Source of the DNA: Oscillibacter sp.
Lineage (GTDB): Bacteria; Bacillota; Clostridia; Oscillospirales; Oscillospiraceae
Assembly (NCBI GenBank): GCA_020025475.1
Contig: JAHHSA010000012.1
Location: 1-37,320 of the forward strand
Length of the DNA stretch: 37,320 nt
Reading direction: 5' to 3'
The notes under the pieces: generated by a model
What the model saw: the letters and a program-made list of their open reading frames with translations, nothing else
Told to the model about the DNA's origin: nothing
Databases searched by the model: none
Shown here: positions 1 to 7,984 of the stretch, piece by piece
Position numbering within the stretch: position 1 is the first letter of the stretch
Layout of the letters: each line of letters opens with the position of its first letter
Made by a program: the position numbers and the translations under genes

Positions 1-58
1 TGATTTTCACGAAATGTTCTTTGGGGTTCTCTGACAAAAAAGAGGCTTCGAAGAACAC

Positions 59-87
59 AAAAAGTGCCGAAGCGACTGCTTCAGCAC
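59..87 (-). terminator. Rho-independent terminator of the pgsA-type gene
   Basis: A 10-bp stem (64-73 with 78-87, loop GACT) contains one G-U wobble when read on the minus strand. It is followed on that strand by five T residues (complement of 59-63). It lies about 75 nt after the stop codon of the leftward phosphatidyltransferase gene. Nothing else was seen in 1-161. Confidence 0.75.
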
Positions 88-161
88 CTTATAGAAAGAT
101 CTACAATTTGAAAAGAAACACAGCCGTACTGCTGCCTTACATGGGGGGATCAACGCCCGAA

Positions 162-749
162 TCACAGCTGCATCACACCTTCCTTTGTCTCTCCCCGCCA
201 CAGCTTCCGATAGAAAGAGATATACTTACAGAGGGTGAAGGCCATCACTGCCATCATCATCAGGATCAGGCCATTGACCGTGCGGGCGGGCAGATGGGGA
301 AACAGCGTCAAAACCAGCAGTCCCAGGAACAGCACAGCCGTACAGACCTTGCCGAACCACATGGCCCCGTCCAGCATTCGGCCCTGCCGCAGGAAAATGA
401 CGCCCATGATGCCCATGAATCCTTCCTTCAGGAGCATCAGTACAATCAGTGCCCACATGAACGGGTACCGCACCGCAAGGCACACCGCCAAGGCCCCGTG
501 GGTCAGTTTGTCTGCCAGTGGGTCCAACACCTTGCCAAGATCGGTAATCATGTCAAAACGGCGGGCCACCCAGCCGTCCAGCAGGTCGGTCAGACTGGAG
601 AGCAGAACCACCAGGAAGGCCCACAGGAACTCACGGTCTGACTCTGCCTTCAGATACAGCCAGCAGAACACTGGAATCAGCAGCAGCCGGGCAAAGCTCA
701 TTAGATTGGGAATAGAAAAAATTTTCCGTTTGCGATCATTTTTCATCAT
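162..749 (-). CDS. pgsA: CDP-diacylglycerol-glycerol-3-phosphate 3-phosphatidyltransferase (PgsA family)
   Basis: An integral membrane enzyme of 195 aa. The family transfers the phosphatidyl group from CDP-diacylglycerol to glycerol-3-phosphate, the committed step to phosphatidylglycerol. The family signature D-x2-DG-x2-AR-x8-G-x3-D-x3-D is complete, running from TDLLDGWVAR to LDPLAD around residues 54-80. Hydrophobic segments flank it (SFARLLLIPVFCWLYL near the N-terminus, then several more), as in this fold. The reading frame stays open to 956, but the upstream residues do not look conserved. ATG 749 follows AGAGGAAAG at a good distance, so I start there (ATG 746 is the adjacent alternative). 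The family also includes other CDP-alcohol transferases such as cardiolipin or phosphatidylinositol synthases; the PgsA assignment rests on size and overall likeness. It appears monocistronic. Confidence 0.8.
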   Translation of the reverse strand: MMKNDRKRKIFSIPNLMSFARLLLIPVFCWLYLKAESDREFLWAFLVVLLSSLTDLLDGWVARRFDMITDLGKVLDPLADKLTHGALAVCLAVRYPFMWALIVLMLLKEGFMGIMGVIFLRQGRMLDGAMWFGKVCTAVLFLGLLVLTLFPHLPARTVNGLILMMMAVMAFTLCKYISFYRKLWRGETKEGVMQL

Positions 750-1176
750 TTCTTTCCTCTTTTGACGCTGGCGATCTGGCGCCGTCTCGCTGGTTTCTCC
801 CGGACAGTCCTCCATCACTGGCGTTATTTTTTTGCCGTGTCCGGCACTTGTCTCCCAATGCATTCCCCAGCCACATGGCAGTCCACCCTGACAGCCAAAC
901 GGAGCCCCCCACAAATCAAGCAATATACTGATCGATTCGGCTTTTATACTGCGCAAATCAGAGATTCAGCTGACAGAGGATCGGAGCGGAGCCGACCGGA
1001 GTGAGGCAGCAGGATGCCTGCGCCCTCCTGACTGCTGCGCTGGATCACACAGTCCCTTTGGGTACGGCCCTTACCTGTGCAGACTCCCGAATGGCTGTCT
1101 GCTTCCTCTGCAACAGCTTGTCCCAGACGGGAATGTATTCACAAAATTCTATCGTCGGGCACTCTCTTTCTGCGCG
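750..1176. other. Intergenic region without a supported gene
   Basis: No open frame here has a convincing ribosome site or protein-like composition. An imperfect inverted repeat (GCAGCAG at 1006-1012 and CTGCTGC at 1032-1038) has no T-run, so I do not call it a terminator. The region probably holds the untranslated leader and promoter of the pgsA-type gene, but I could not pick a clear -35/-10 pair. Confidence 0.4.
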
Positions 1177-1467
1177 TTACACTTTGGGTGGAAAGGGAAT
1201 ACGATAGGGCTCACTGCCCCGCTCCTCCAGCTTTTCATACAGCCAGGTGCGGAGATTCTCAATGCCCTCCTCCGTCCAGGGGAAGGTTGCCGTTTCCACG
1301 TCCTGCGCCAGTTCAAAGCTGATATTCTCGTACACCCAGACTTGCAGCGTGCCATCCCCAATCCAGCCCTCCCGCTGGAACCGGTAGCGGAAGGTGCCAA
1401 TGCTTCCAGGGTAGACCTTGGCCTTGGTAAAAAAATTCATGTTCAACAGATCAAATTCGTGTGCCAT
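1177..1467 (-). CDS. Small conserved-looking protein of unknown function (96 aa)
   Basis: I do not recognise this 96-aa protein. It has no signal peptide and no membrane segment. It is rich in aromatic residues (Trp, Phe, Tyr) and has an acidic C-terminal half, consistent with a small soluble folded domain. The segments YPGSIGTFRYRFQREG and GTLQVWVYENISFELAQ look like alternating beta strands. The start is well supported: AAGGAG lies 8 nt before ATG 1467. Codon use matches that of the surrounding genes. It stands alone between the pgsA-type gene and a decayed region, so the neighbours say nothing about its role. Confidence 0.6.
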   Translation of the reverse strand: MAHEFDLLNMNFFTKAKVYPGSIGTFRYRFQREGWIGDGTLQVWVYENISFELAQDVETATFPWTEEGIENLRTWLYEKLEERGSEPYRIPFPPKV

Positions 1468-1689
1468 CTTAACACTCCTTCATATGAAAATAGCATATCA
1501 AATCCTCCCTTTTCTGTCAATCTGCCGCATCTGGATGCAATCCGGCATCCGTCCAGCAACTCAAGTGCGTCTCTTGACAAAATCCAGAGGAGTCACTATA
1601 CTCGCTGTATGAATGAAACTAGTACAGTTTTTCACCGGACATCAGGTATGCTTCGGACTTGGAAAAACAGAGCCTTTGATAAAAAACCT

Positions 1690-1968
1690 ACTGTACATAG
1701 CCCAAAATTCTATTTTTATGGTTGGCATTGCACCAGGCTGCATTTGCCGACTGGCAGATCACACCCGGCGGATAGCCTCTGGGAATTTTTTCATCGAAAC
1801 CTTTCCAGTCTTTTGGAACCTCACAAGCACCATGATCGTGCTGGTCAGCTCCTCCAATCTCTGCAGGGTATCAGCTCTTTTCAAGATCTATTCGGCATGG
1901 CACAGCATTTCTATGGATTCAAAACCAGATGAGAGCTCTTTCTCTCCAGTCTACGAATTTTTGCTGTT
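1690..1968 (-). pseudogene. Decayed protein-coding remnant of unknown family
   Basis: On the minus strand two frames carry protein-like sequence that could join through a frameshift. Reading leftward from about 1968, one frame gives SGFESIEMLCHAE, a stop, then ILKRADTLQRLEELTSTIMV. At about 1820 the second frame takes over with VPKDWKGFDEKIPRGYPPGV and runs to a stop near 1696. The composition (charged helix-like stretch, then Gly/Pro/aromatic-rich stretch) is unlike random noncoding DNA. The family is not identified. This rests on reading by eye only; a chance open stretch remains possible. Positions 1468-1690 and 1969-2060 hold nothing I can support; the latter is markedly AT-rich. Confidence 0.35.
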
Positions 1969-2071
1969 TGTATAATTTAAATACCATTATACTAATTGTA
2001 CTCTATGCTATGATTTTGTTTTGTAATATTATCTATAAAATATACAAATTGTATTTATCAGGAGGTTGCTA

Positions 2072-2539
2072 ATGAAAATTCTGGTTCTTTCCGACTCTCA
2101 TGGAAATATCGCCAATATGGAGCAGGCCATATCGGACACGGCGCCGCAGATGATCTTCCATCTGGGCGACTGCTGGCGAGATGCCGAAACCTTGCGCTAC
2201 CGCTTTCCAGACATTCCCCTGGTTCAGGTGCCGGGCAACTGCGACTGCCGCCCCCAGGAGCCGGATGAGATGGTACTGGACCTGGAGGGGAAGCGAATAC
2301 TGCTCTGCCATGGCCACACCTACGGCGTGAAGTCCAGTCTGCTGGCCTCCGGGTATGCCGCTGAGGAAAAAGATCTGGACCTCTTCCTCTTCGGCCACAC
2401 GCACCGGCCGCTGGTGGACAAGCGGGGAAAGACCCTGTTTCTCAATCCCGGCAGCATCGGTGCTGCTCTCCATCCCTCCTACGGTGTTCTCACTCTGGAG
2501 CACAACCGCCTGGATGGCAGCATTGTCTTACAGAGGTGA
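2072..2539 (+). CDS. YfcE/MJ0936-type metallophosphoesterase
   Basis: A cytoplasmic calcineurin-like phosphoesterase of 155 aa, of the small YfcE/MJ0936 (PF12850) group, which cleaves phosphodiesters with two bound metal ions; the physiological substrate is usually unknown. The metal-ligand motifs appear in order: D8-x-H10 (LSDSHGN), G-D33 (HLGDC), GN56C, H80 (LLCHGH) and GHTH with H109/H111. The C-terminal LFLNPGSIG segment is also typical. A frame-consistent TTG lies at 2066, but ATG 2072 sits 6 nt after AGGAGG (2060-2065), so it is the start. In Firmicutes this gene often follows rdgB (dITP/XTP pyrophosphatase), but no such gene is present here. A weak 5-bp hairpin with seven T residues (2560-2578) may end the transcript. 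Confidence 0.85.
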   Translation: MKILVLSDSHGNIANMEQAISDTAPQMIFHLGDCWRDAETLRYRFPDIPLVQVPGNCDCRPQEPDEMVLDLEGKRILLCHGHTYGVKSSLLASGYAAEEKDLDLFLFGHTHRPLVDKRGKTLFLNPGSIGAALHPSYGVLTLEHNRLDGSIVLQR

Positions 2540-2589
2540 GTGATATGAGCATTATTTACAAACACTGTCTGTTTTTTTCGTAGAAATCC

Positions 2590-2618
2590 TTGCACAATGC
2601 CAGAGATCGGCGTATAAT
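2590..2618 (+). promoter_or_regulatory. Sigma-A promoter of the 146-aa membrane protein gene
   Basis: TTGCAC (2590-2595) and TATAAT (2613-2618) are separated by 17 bp, close to the vegetative consensus. Transcription would start near 2625, giving a leader of about 80 nt before ATG 2706. Confidence 0.75.
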
Positions 2619-2705
2619 AAAGTATCTGAGTAATACTGTGACGACGACAAATGTCTGTCTCTCAGGAAGCACGCTTTGTTCAAACCTGTAAAGGAGGCTT
2701 TCTCC

Positions 2706-3146
2706 ATGTCTGGATTGTCCATCCTAGGTGCCGGTCTCGGCGGCTTTTTCCTGATGTCCCTGGTAGGGATGCAGGCGCTGATTGCTCTTTTTTCCTCTGT
2801 CCCCCTGGCCAAGCGCCGCCATCGGACAGATGATCGTTTCGACCTGAATAAGGCCATGCACCGCATTCTGCGCACCACACTGTTTTCCACCATTGTGGTG
2901 GCTGTGACGACAGCCCTGGTCCTCTGCTATGCATCGTTTCCCACCATTTTAAATTACCTCTTCGGCATGATCCTGGGATTTCTTCTTTCCATCCGACATA
3001 TGTCCCCCAACAACGCCCAGAATCAGTCCATTTTCACACGCAGTTTCCAGAACTGCTATCCTCAGGAGGATCTGGACGCCACCCGTGATCTGAACGACGT
3101 AGTCCATGCTGTCCGGGAGCAGCTCTCCCGCCAATCTGAACTCTGA
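2706..3146 (+). CDS. Small membrane protein of unknown function (146 aa, three predicted TM helices)
   Basis: I do not recognise the family. Three hydrophobic segments are visible: roughly residues 3-30 (LSILGAGLGGFFLMSLVGMQ onward), 55-78 (ILRTTLFSTIVVAVTTALVL) and 82-102 (FPTILNYLFGMILGFLLSIR). A positively charged loop (KRRHRTDDR) follows the first helix, which suggests that loop is cytoplasmic. The C-terminal 45 residues are polar and acidic, ending in a helix-like stretch. The frame extends further upstream, but ATG 2706 lies 8 nt after AAGGAGG (2691-2697), which decides the start. It has its own strong promoter and no partner gene in the same direction. Confidence 0.65.
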   Translation: MSGLSILGAGLGGFFLMSLVGMQALIALFSSVPLAKRRHRTDDRFDLNKAMHRILRTTLFSTIVVAVTTALVLCYASFPTILNYLFGMILGFLLSIRHMSPNNAQNQSIFTRSFQNCYPQEDLDATRDLNDVVHAVREQLSRQSEL

Positions 3147-3149
3147 AAA

Positions 3150-3332
3150 CCTGTAGGCCACCAGGCTCTTTTGCGTTCCGCCTGTCATCTTGATTGATCC
3201 TGATTTTTTCTGAACTTTTTCATCGTCCACGTCATCTGCAATCTCCTGACGTGTCCTGCCAGTTTCCTGCATCGCTATCATTTGCAGCTCTATAGCTTGG
3301 ATATTGAGGGTTCTTCGCTTTGACATAACCAT
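3150..3332 (-). pseudogene. IS3-type transposase OrfA remnant, frameshifted
   Basis: The minus-strand start (ATG 3332 or 3326) gives MSKRRTLNIQAIELQMIAMQ, then ETGRTRQEIADDV: the opening helices of the helix-turn-helix domain of IS3-family OrfA proteins. After about residue 40 the frame loses likeness. The neighbouring frame then continues with KIRINQDDRRNAKEPGGLQ, which resembles the usual KNWINRHNRRQ-type continuation in such OrfA proteins. That pattern indicates an old element with a frameshift. No OrfB/integrase (DDE) coding sequence was found nearby, so only the 5' end of the element remains. A long palindrome lies directly upstream. The family assignment is from memory of OrfA sequences. 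Confidence 0.45.
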
Positions 3333-3369
3333 ACCCCCTTATGTAGGATTGTCCTGCATAAGGGGGTAT
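3331..3369. repeat. 39-nt near-perfect palindrome beside the transposase remnant
   Basis: The arms 3331-3343 and 3357-3369 pair perfectly over 13 bp (ATACCCCCTTATG with its complement). An inner AGGA/TCCT stem (3345-3348, 3352-3355) and a 3-nt TTG centre complete it. It may be a pair of insertion-sequence terminal repeats lying tip to tip, or a shared terminator between the rightward 146-aa gene and the leftward iscS-iscU genes. The short TATTTT tail on the plus side fits a terminator only weakly. Confidence 0.6.
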
Positions 3370-3411
3370 TTTGGCTATTGTCCGTTTTTACCGGACCGGT
3401 TCATTTTCGAT

Positions 3412-3858
3412 TTAGTCGTGCTGGTGGCAGCAGGCACAGTTGCCGCCGCACTCCCCGAAGATGGTGTGGTCATAGGCAATGTCATGCTTGTCGTAGTAGT
3501 CCTTGACCGCCGCCTGTACTGCTTCCTCTGCCAGGACAGAACAGTGGACTTTCTGAACAGGCAGACCGTCCAAAGCCTCCACCACCGCCTGATTGGAGAG
3601 GGCCAGTGCTTCACTGATGGGCTTTCCCTTGATGAGTTCCGTCGCCATGGAGCTGGTGGCAATGGCGCTGCCGCAGCCAAAAGTAATGAAGCTGGCGTCG
3701 GTGATGGTCTGGGTGTCCTGGTCTACCTTCAGATACATCCGCATAATATCGCCGCACTTGGCGTTGCCCACCTCGCCGATGCCATCGGCGTCCTCCATCT
3801 TGCCAAGATTCCGGGGGTGCATAAAGTGGTCCATGACCTTTTCACTATATAATGCCAT
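3412..3858 (-). CDS. iscU: Iron-sulfur cluster assembly scaffold IscU/NifU N-terminal type
   Basis: A cytoplasmic scaffold on which [2Fe-2S] and [4Fe-4S] clusters are built from sulfur supplied by the cysteine desulfurase encoded just upstream. It is 148 aa long, the usual size. The ligand residues are all visible: C35 with D37 (NAKCGD), C62 (FGCGSAIATSS), H105-C106 (VHCSVLAEEA). The extra C-terminal tail (GECGGNCACCHQHD, cysteines 137, 141, 143, 144) adds a Cys cluster beyond the core fold, as in many clostridial NifU-like proteins. The frame opens 7 codons earlier, but ATG 3858 lies 8 nt after AAAGGAGG. It starts 28 nt after the iscS stop, so the two genes very likely form one transcript. 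Confidence 0.92.
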   Translation of the reverse strand: MALYSEKVMDHFMHPRNLGKMEDADGIGEVGNAKCGDIMRMYLKVDQDTQTITDASFITFGCGSAIATSSMATELIKGKPISEALALSNQAVVEALDGLPVQKVHCSVLAEEAVQAAVKDYYDKHDIAYDHTIFGECGGNCACCHQHD

Positions 3859-3886
3859 ATCAGTGGCCTCCTTTGTCAATTTTCCG

Positions 3887-5077
3887 TTAAATGAGATGGG
3901 GACGCTGGCCTTTTTCCAGTTCGTCCCACACGGGAGAGATGTTTCGCAGGTAATTCACCACAGCAGGGACCTGCTCCAGAATATAGTCCATCTGCTCCAT
4001 GGTGTTATCGCCGCTGAGGGTCAGCCGCAGAGAGCCGTGGGCCACTTCGTGGGGCCGTCCCAGGGCCAGCAACACATGGCTGGGGTCCAGGTCGCCGGAA
4101 GTGCAGGCGGAGCCGGAAGAGGCCGAAATTCCCTTGGAATCCAGCCACAGCAGCAGGGATTCTCCCTCCACGCCCTCAAAGCAAAAGTGGACGTTGCCGG
4201 GCAGCCGCTTCTCGGCGCTGCCGTTGAGAACGGCGTGGGGCATCTGGGAGAGACCTGCGATCAGCTTGTCCCGCATCGCGGTGAGGTGGACGTTGGTCTC
4301 CTCCATGGTCTCGCAGGACTCCTGAAAGGCAGCAGCTGCGCCGCAGATGCCGGGGGTATTTTCCGTACCTGCACGCCGCCCCCGCTCCTGCGCACCGCCG
4401 TAGATGACATTGGTGAGGGGAATGTTCCGGCGCGCATACAGCACCCCCACCCCCTTGGGGCCGTGGAACTTGTGGGCCGAGAGGGAGAGCATATCGATGT
4501 GCATGGCCTGCACATCAATGGGAAGGCGGCCCGCCGCTTGTACGGCGTCGGTATGGAAGAGGACGCCCTTTTCATGACACAGAGCGCCGATCTCCGGAAT
4601 AGGCTGAATGGTGCCAATCTCATTGTTGGCGAACATGACGCTCACCAGGCAGGTATTCTCCCGGATGGCATCCCGGACCTGATCCACGGTAATGACACCG
4701 TCGGGGGGAATTTCCAGCAAGGTCACTTCAAAGCCTTCCTTCTTCAGTGCCTCCAGCGTGTGAAGAATGGCGTGGTGCTCAAAGGCAGTGGAGACGATGT
4801 GACGCTTGCCCTTCCGGGCTCCCAGTACCGCTGCGGAACGCAAGGCCTGGGTATCTGCTTCGCTGCCGCCGGAAGTAAACACAATCTCCCGATCCTCGGC
4901 AGCATTCAGGTATTTGGCAAATGTATGACGGGCAGCTTCCAGCTCCTCCTTCACCCGCTGACCAGGACTGTGGAGGCTGGAGGGATTGGCATAGAGATCC
5001 CGCAGCATGGGGAGCATAACTTCCAGGGCGGTCTCGCTGACGGCCGTGGTGGCCGCGTTATCTGCATAGACATTCAT
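3887..5077 (-). CDS. iscS: Cysteine desulfurase (NifS/IscS family)
   Basis: A PLP enzyme that removes sulfur from L-cysteine, forming an active-site persulfide that is passed to IscU. It is 396 aa. Recognisable parts are the N-terminal YADNAATT, H101 in FEHHAIL stacking on the cofactor, the PLP lysine K203 (SLSAHKFHGPKG), and the catalytic loop cysteine C325 in SGSACTSGDLDPSHVL. The short SGSACTSG loop without the 8-residue insertion of group II enzymes and the adjacent iscU gene place it in group I. ATG 5077 follows TAGGAGG by 8 nt. No iscR/rrf2, hscA or fdx gene is beside it, so this is the minimal two-gene clostridial arrangement. Confidence 0.94.
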   Translation of the reverse strand: MNVYADNAATTAVSETALEVMLPMLRDLYANPSSLHSPGQRVKEELEAARHTFAKYLNAAEDREIVFTSGGSEADTQALRSAAVLGARKGKRHIVSTAFEHHAILHTLEALKKEGFEVTLLEIPPDGVITVDQVRDAIRENTCLVSVMFANNEIGTIQPIPEIGALCHEKGVLFHTDAVQAAGRLPIDVQAMHIDMLSLSAHKFHGPKGVGVLYARRNIPLTNVIYGGAQERGRRAGTENTPGICGAAAAFQESCETMEETNVHLTAMRDKLIAGLSQMPHAVLNGSAEKRLPGNVHFCFEGVEGESLLLWLDSKGISASSGSACTSGDLDPSHVLLALGRPHEVAHGSLRLTLSGDNTMEQMDYILEQVPAVVNYLRNISPVWDELEKGQRPHLI

Positions 5078-5117
5078 GGTGATGTCCTCCTAATTCCTAT
5101 CTGTTTGGTATGATATA

Positions 5118-5146
5118 GTTATCTCACATTTTTACCCACTTGTCAA
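5118..5146 (-). promoter_or_regulatory. Promoter of iscS-iscU with overlapping palindrome
   Basis: On the minus strand TTGACA (complement of 5141-5146) and GATAAC (complement of 5118-5123) are 17 bp apart. The -35 box sits inside a perfect 11-bp palindrome ACTTGTCAAGT (5139-5149), a plausible repressor site. It does not match the IscR consensus that I know. Confidence 0.6.
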
Positions 5147-5217
5147 GTAGGAATTAAAAAGAACTTTTTTTACCATGATTATAGGTATTATCTCGAAACA
5201 ACGTATATTTGCGAATA

Positions 5218-5249
5218 AGAAAGCAGACCACCCGACCGGGTGGTCTGCT
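5218..5249 (-). terminator. Terminator of the CUT2 ABC transporter operon
   Basis: A perfect 12-bp GC-rich stem (5222-5233 with 5238-5249) has a 4-nt loop. It is followed on the minus strand by TTTCTTATT. It lies about 30 nt after the permease stop codon. Confidence 0.85.
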
Positions 5250-5276
5250 GAATATGCAACGATGTGACGGTGACGA

Positions 5277-6308
5277 TCAGCCCTGAGCAGCGGCCATCTT
5301 ACGGGCCTTAGCCTCAACCTTGTTACGCATCACGTCGATGGTAACAGCAAGGATAATAACGGAGCCGATAACAATGTACTGGATGTCGTTGGAGGCACCG
5401 GCCAGATTCAGGCCGTTGCGGATGACGGACATCAGCAGAGCACCGATCATGGTGCCCCAGATGGTACCCTTACCACCGGTGAAGGAAGCGCCGCCCACAA
5501 TGCAGGCTGCGATAGCGTCGTTATCGTAGGTAGCACCGGCATTGGCATTTGCGGAAGCCAGACGGCCAACACAAACGACACCAGCCAGGCCAGCCATGAA
5601 GCCGGACAGGGAGTATACGAAGGTCAGGACGTTCTTGGAAGGGATACCGGACAGGCGAGCAGCCTCGGGGTTACCGCCCACGCAGTAGATCTGACGTCCC
5701 AGAGCAGTCTTTTTCAGGAAGATGTCGAAGATCACGAACACGACGACAACCAGCACGAAGCTGACAGGGATGCCAGGGAAGGTAACCTTTCCGGCAGCGT
5801 CCGTGGTACGGAAGAAAGATTCTTTACCAATCCACATCAGGGAGTCAACGCCCTTGTTGGTGAAGCTGATGGACTGGGAGCCGGTGATGACCAGGGCCAC
5901 GCCCAGCAGCACGTTCTTCATACCCATGGTAGAGACGAAGGGATGGGGCAGGTCCAGACGGGTCAGCAGAGTACCGTTGATGAAGCCAGCAAAGGTGCTG
6001 ACGCCCACGCCTGCCAGACCCAGCAGCACGGGGTTGGTGATGCCGAAGGACTGCATCAGCACACCGATGGTGCAGGTGCTCAGCACGCAGTTGGAGCCCA
6101 CGGACAGGTCGATACCGGCCGTAATCAGGGCACACAGCATACCGGAAGCGATCAGGCAGTTGATGGAAGCCTGACGCAGAATGTTCATAATGTTAGCGAT
6201 CTTCGGAAATTTGGTGGGCATTGCGATGCTGAAGATCAGAACCAGAATAATCAGAGCCAGCGGAGTTGCCAGCTTTTCAAGCAGTTCTCTCGTCTTTTTG
6301 TTTTTCAT
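5277..6308 (-). CDS. CUT2-type (RbsC-like) sugar ABC transporter permease
   Basis: The membrane subunit of a ribose/inositol-type ABC importer, 343 aa, of the BPD_transp_2 family. About ten hydrophobic segments alternate along the chain. The family pattern ITAGIDLSVGS near residue 65 and the C-terminal GTIWGTMIGALLMSVIRNGL stretch identify the RbsC/XylH/IatP group. The start codon is one nucleotide after the ATPase stop, and the ribosome site (GGGGAGGAG) lies inside the ATPase gene, so the two are translationally coupled. The divergent iol genes make myo-inositol the best guess for the substrate, by analogy with Caulobacter IbpA-IatA-IatP; this is inference from context, and ribose, xylose or another cyclitol cannot be excluded from sequence. 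Confidence 0.88.
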   Translation of the reverse strand: MKNKKTRELLEKLATPLALIILVLIFSIAMPTKFPKIANIMNILRQASINCLIASGMLCALITAGIDLSVGSNCVLSTCTIGVLMQSFGITNPVLLGLAGVGVSTFAGFINGTLLTRLDLPHPFVSTMGMKNVLLGVALVITGSQSISFTNKGVDSLMWIGKESFFRTTDAAGKVTFPGIPVSFVLVVVVFVIFDIFLKKTALGRQIYCVGGNPEAARLSGIPSKNVLTFVYSLSGFMAGLAGVVCVGRLASANANAGATYDNDAIAACIVGGASFTGGKGTIWGTMIGALLMSVIRNGLNLAGASNDIQYIVIGSVIILAVTIDVMRNKVEAKARKMAAAQG

Positions 6309-6309
6309 A

Positions 6310-7812
6310 TCAGTCTAACTCTCCTCCCCAAGCGGCTTTCATGATGTCCTCAGAATTGAAATGCTCGGTATCACGGTCAATGTTTGCCATGACACGGCCG
6401 CCGCGCATGACCACCACATGGTCGCTCATAGCCAGGATCTCCGGAAGTTCGGAGGAGACCATGATGACGCACTTGCCGGCCTTAACCAGGTCGTTCATGA
6501 CATTGTACACTTCGATTTTTGCACCCACGTCGATGCCGCGGGTAGGCTCATCGAAGATAAAGATATCTGCATCGGTGTTGACCCACTTGCCGATAACCAC
6601 CTTCTGCTGGTTACCGCCGGAGAGCTGACCGACAACCTCGTCCAAAGAGGGAGTCTTAATCTTCAGAGAGGTCACGTTTTCCTGTCCCGACTTCTCGATG
6701 CGGCCCTTGTTGAGGAAAGGACCATCGCTGAAGCCCTTCATGTTGGCCAGGATCAGGTTGGTACGCACATCCAGAGAGAGCACCAGACCCTGTCCCTTGC
6801 GGTCCTCAGTCAGGAATGCAATCTTTTTTGCGATGGCGTCCTTGGGCTTACGGATGTTGACCTTCTCGCCCTTGACATAAATTTCGCCGCTGTCGAGCTT
6901 GTCAGCGCCGAACACAGCGCGCATGACCTCACTTCGGCCTGCGCCGACCAGTCCGGCAAAGCCGGTGATCTGGCCCGCATGGGCCTGGAAGCTGACATCC
7001 GTCAGCACACCGGCCTCGTTGAGGTTCCGGACCTCCAGCCACACGTCGCCCTTGGTACCGAACTCCTTGGGATAGAGGTTATCCAGAGTACGGCCCACCA
7101 TTGCGGTGATGAGGGAGTCCTCCGTCAGTTCGGAGGTGTTTTTGGTAATAATGTGCTCGCCGTCACGCATGACGGTCACACGGTCGCAGAGCTCAAAGAG
7201 CTCCTCCAGCTTGTGAGAGACGAACAGGATGGCCACGCCCTTGGCCTTCAGGCCGCGGCAGGTCTCCATCAGCTGTGCAATCTCTTCCTTGCCCAGCGAT
7301 GAGGTGGGTTCGTCCATGATAATAAGCTTTGCATCCAGGGAGACGGCCTTGGCAATCTCCACCATCTGCTGCTGGCCGATACCCAGCTTGCCGCAATCGA
7401 CGTGGACGTCGATTTCGGGATGGCCCAAAGATTTCAGAGCCCGCTCGGCTTCAGCGTGCATTTTGGGATAGTCCAGCAGCGGACCCTTCTTGATGGCGCG
7501 TCCCATAAAAACATTGTCCGTCACCGGAAGCTGTTTGACGATGTTCAGCTCCTGATACACGCAGGCGATACCCGCTTCACGGGACTGAACGGGATTTCTG
7601 AAATGGACCTGCTTGCCATCGACATAGATCTCGCCCTCTTCCGGCATATGTACGCCTGTGAGAACCTTGATCAACGTGGACTTACCAGCACCATTTTCTC
7701 CGATCAGACCGTGAATTTCACCGGGTCGAATTCCAATGGACATATTTTTCAATGCGACAACACCAGGAAAAAGTTTGGTAATATTTTTCAGTTCAACTAC
7801 ATATTCGCTCAT
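6310..7812 (-). CDS. CUT2-type (RbsA/MglA-like) sugar ABC transporter ATPase, two ATPase domains
   Basis: The 500-aa energising subunit on the cytoplasmic face, made of two fused nucleotide-binding domains, as is standard for RbsA, MglA, XylG and IatA. The first domain has Walker A GENGAGKST (about residues 38-46), signature GIGQQQMVEIAKAV and Walker B LIIMDEPTS. The second has the usual degenerate Walker A (GLVGAGRSE), signature LSGGNQQKVVIGKWV and Walker B IFIFDEPTRG. The degenerate second Walker A is normal for this family. ATG 7812 follows GAGG by about 7 nt. It lies 172 bp downstream of the binding-protein gene, behind a stem-loop that may lower its expression. Confidence 0.92.
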   Translation of the reverse strand: MSEYVVELKNITKLFPGVVALKNMSIGIRPGEIHGLIGENGAGKSTLIKVLTGVHMPEEGEIYVDGKQVHFRNPVQSREAGIACVYQELNIVKQLPVTDNVFMGRAIKKGPLLDYPKMHAEAERALKSLGHPEIDVHVDCGKLGIGQQQMVEIAKAVSLDAKLIIMDEPTSSLGKEEIAQLMETCRGLKAKGVAILFVSHKLEELFELCDRVTVMRDGEHIITKNTSELTEDSLITAMVGRTLDNLYPKEFGTKGDVWLEVRNLNEAGVLTDVSFQAHAGQITGFAGLVGAGRSEVMRAVFGADKLDSGEIYVKGEKVNIRKPKDAIAKKIAFLTEDRKGQGLVLSLDVRTNLILANMKGFSDGPFLNKGRIEKSGQENVTSLKIKTPSLDEVVGQLSGGNQQKVVIGKWVNTDADIFIFDEPTRGIDVGAKIEVYNVMNDLVKAGKCVIMVSSELPEILAMSDHVVVMRGGRVMANIDRDTEHFNSEDIMKAAWGGELD

Positions 7813-7887
7813 TGAATTACCTCATTTCTATTTCCTGATTCTACTGGGATTCCGCCGCACAGCGACGAACTCCTCGGTGTAAAGAAG

Positions 7888-7911
7888 TGGCGGCAGATCT
7901 CTCTGCCGCCA
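7888..7911 (-). terminator. Intercistronic stem-loop between binding protein and ATPase genes
   Basis: A perfect 10-bp stem (7888-7897 with 7902-7911) with loop TCTC and no strong T-run. In binding-protein-dependent transporter operons such hairpins commonly stabilise the upstream mRNA or attenuate read-through, giving more binding protein than ATPase and permease. That role is inferred here. Confidence 0.6.
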
Positions 7912-7984
7912 TTTCCTACATTTCTTATGCAGCGACAATCCAGTTTTGACGCAGCGCGGTTATAAAATGTATGGACCGCTTGGA

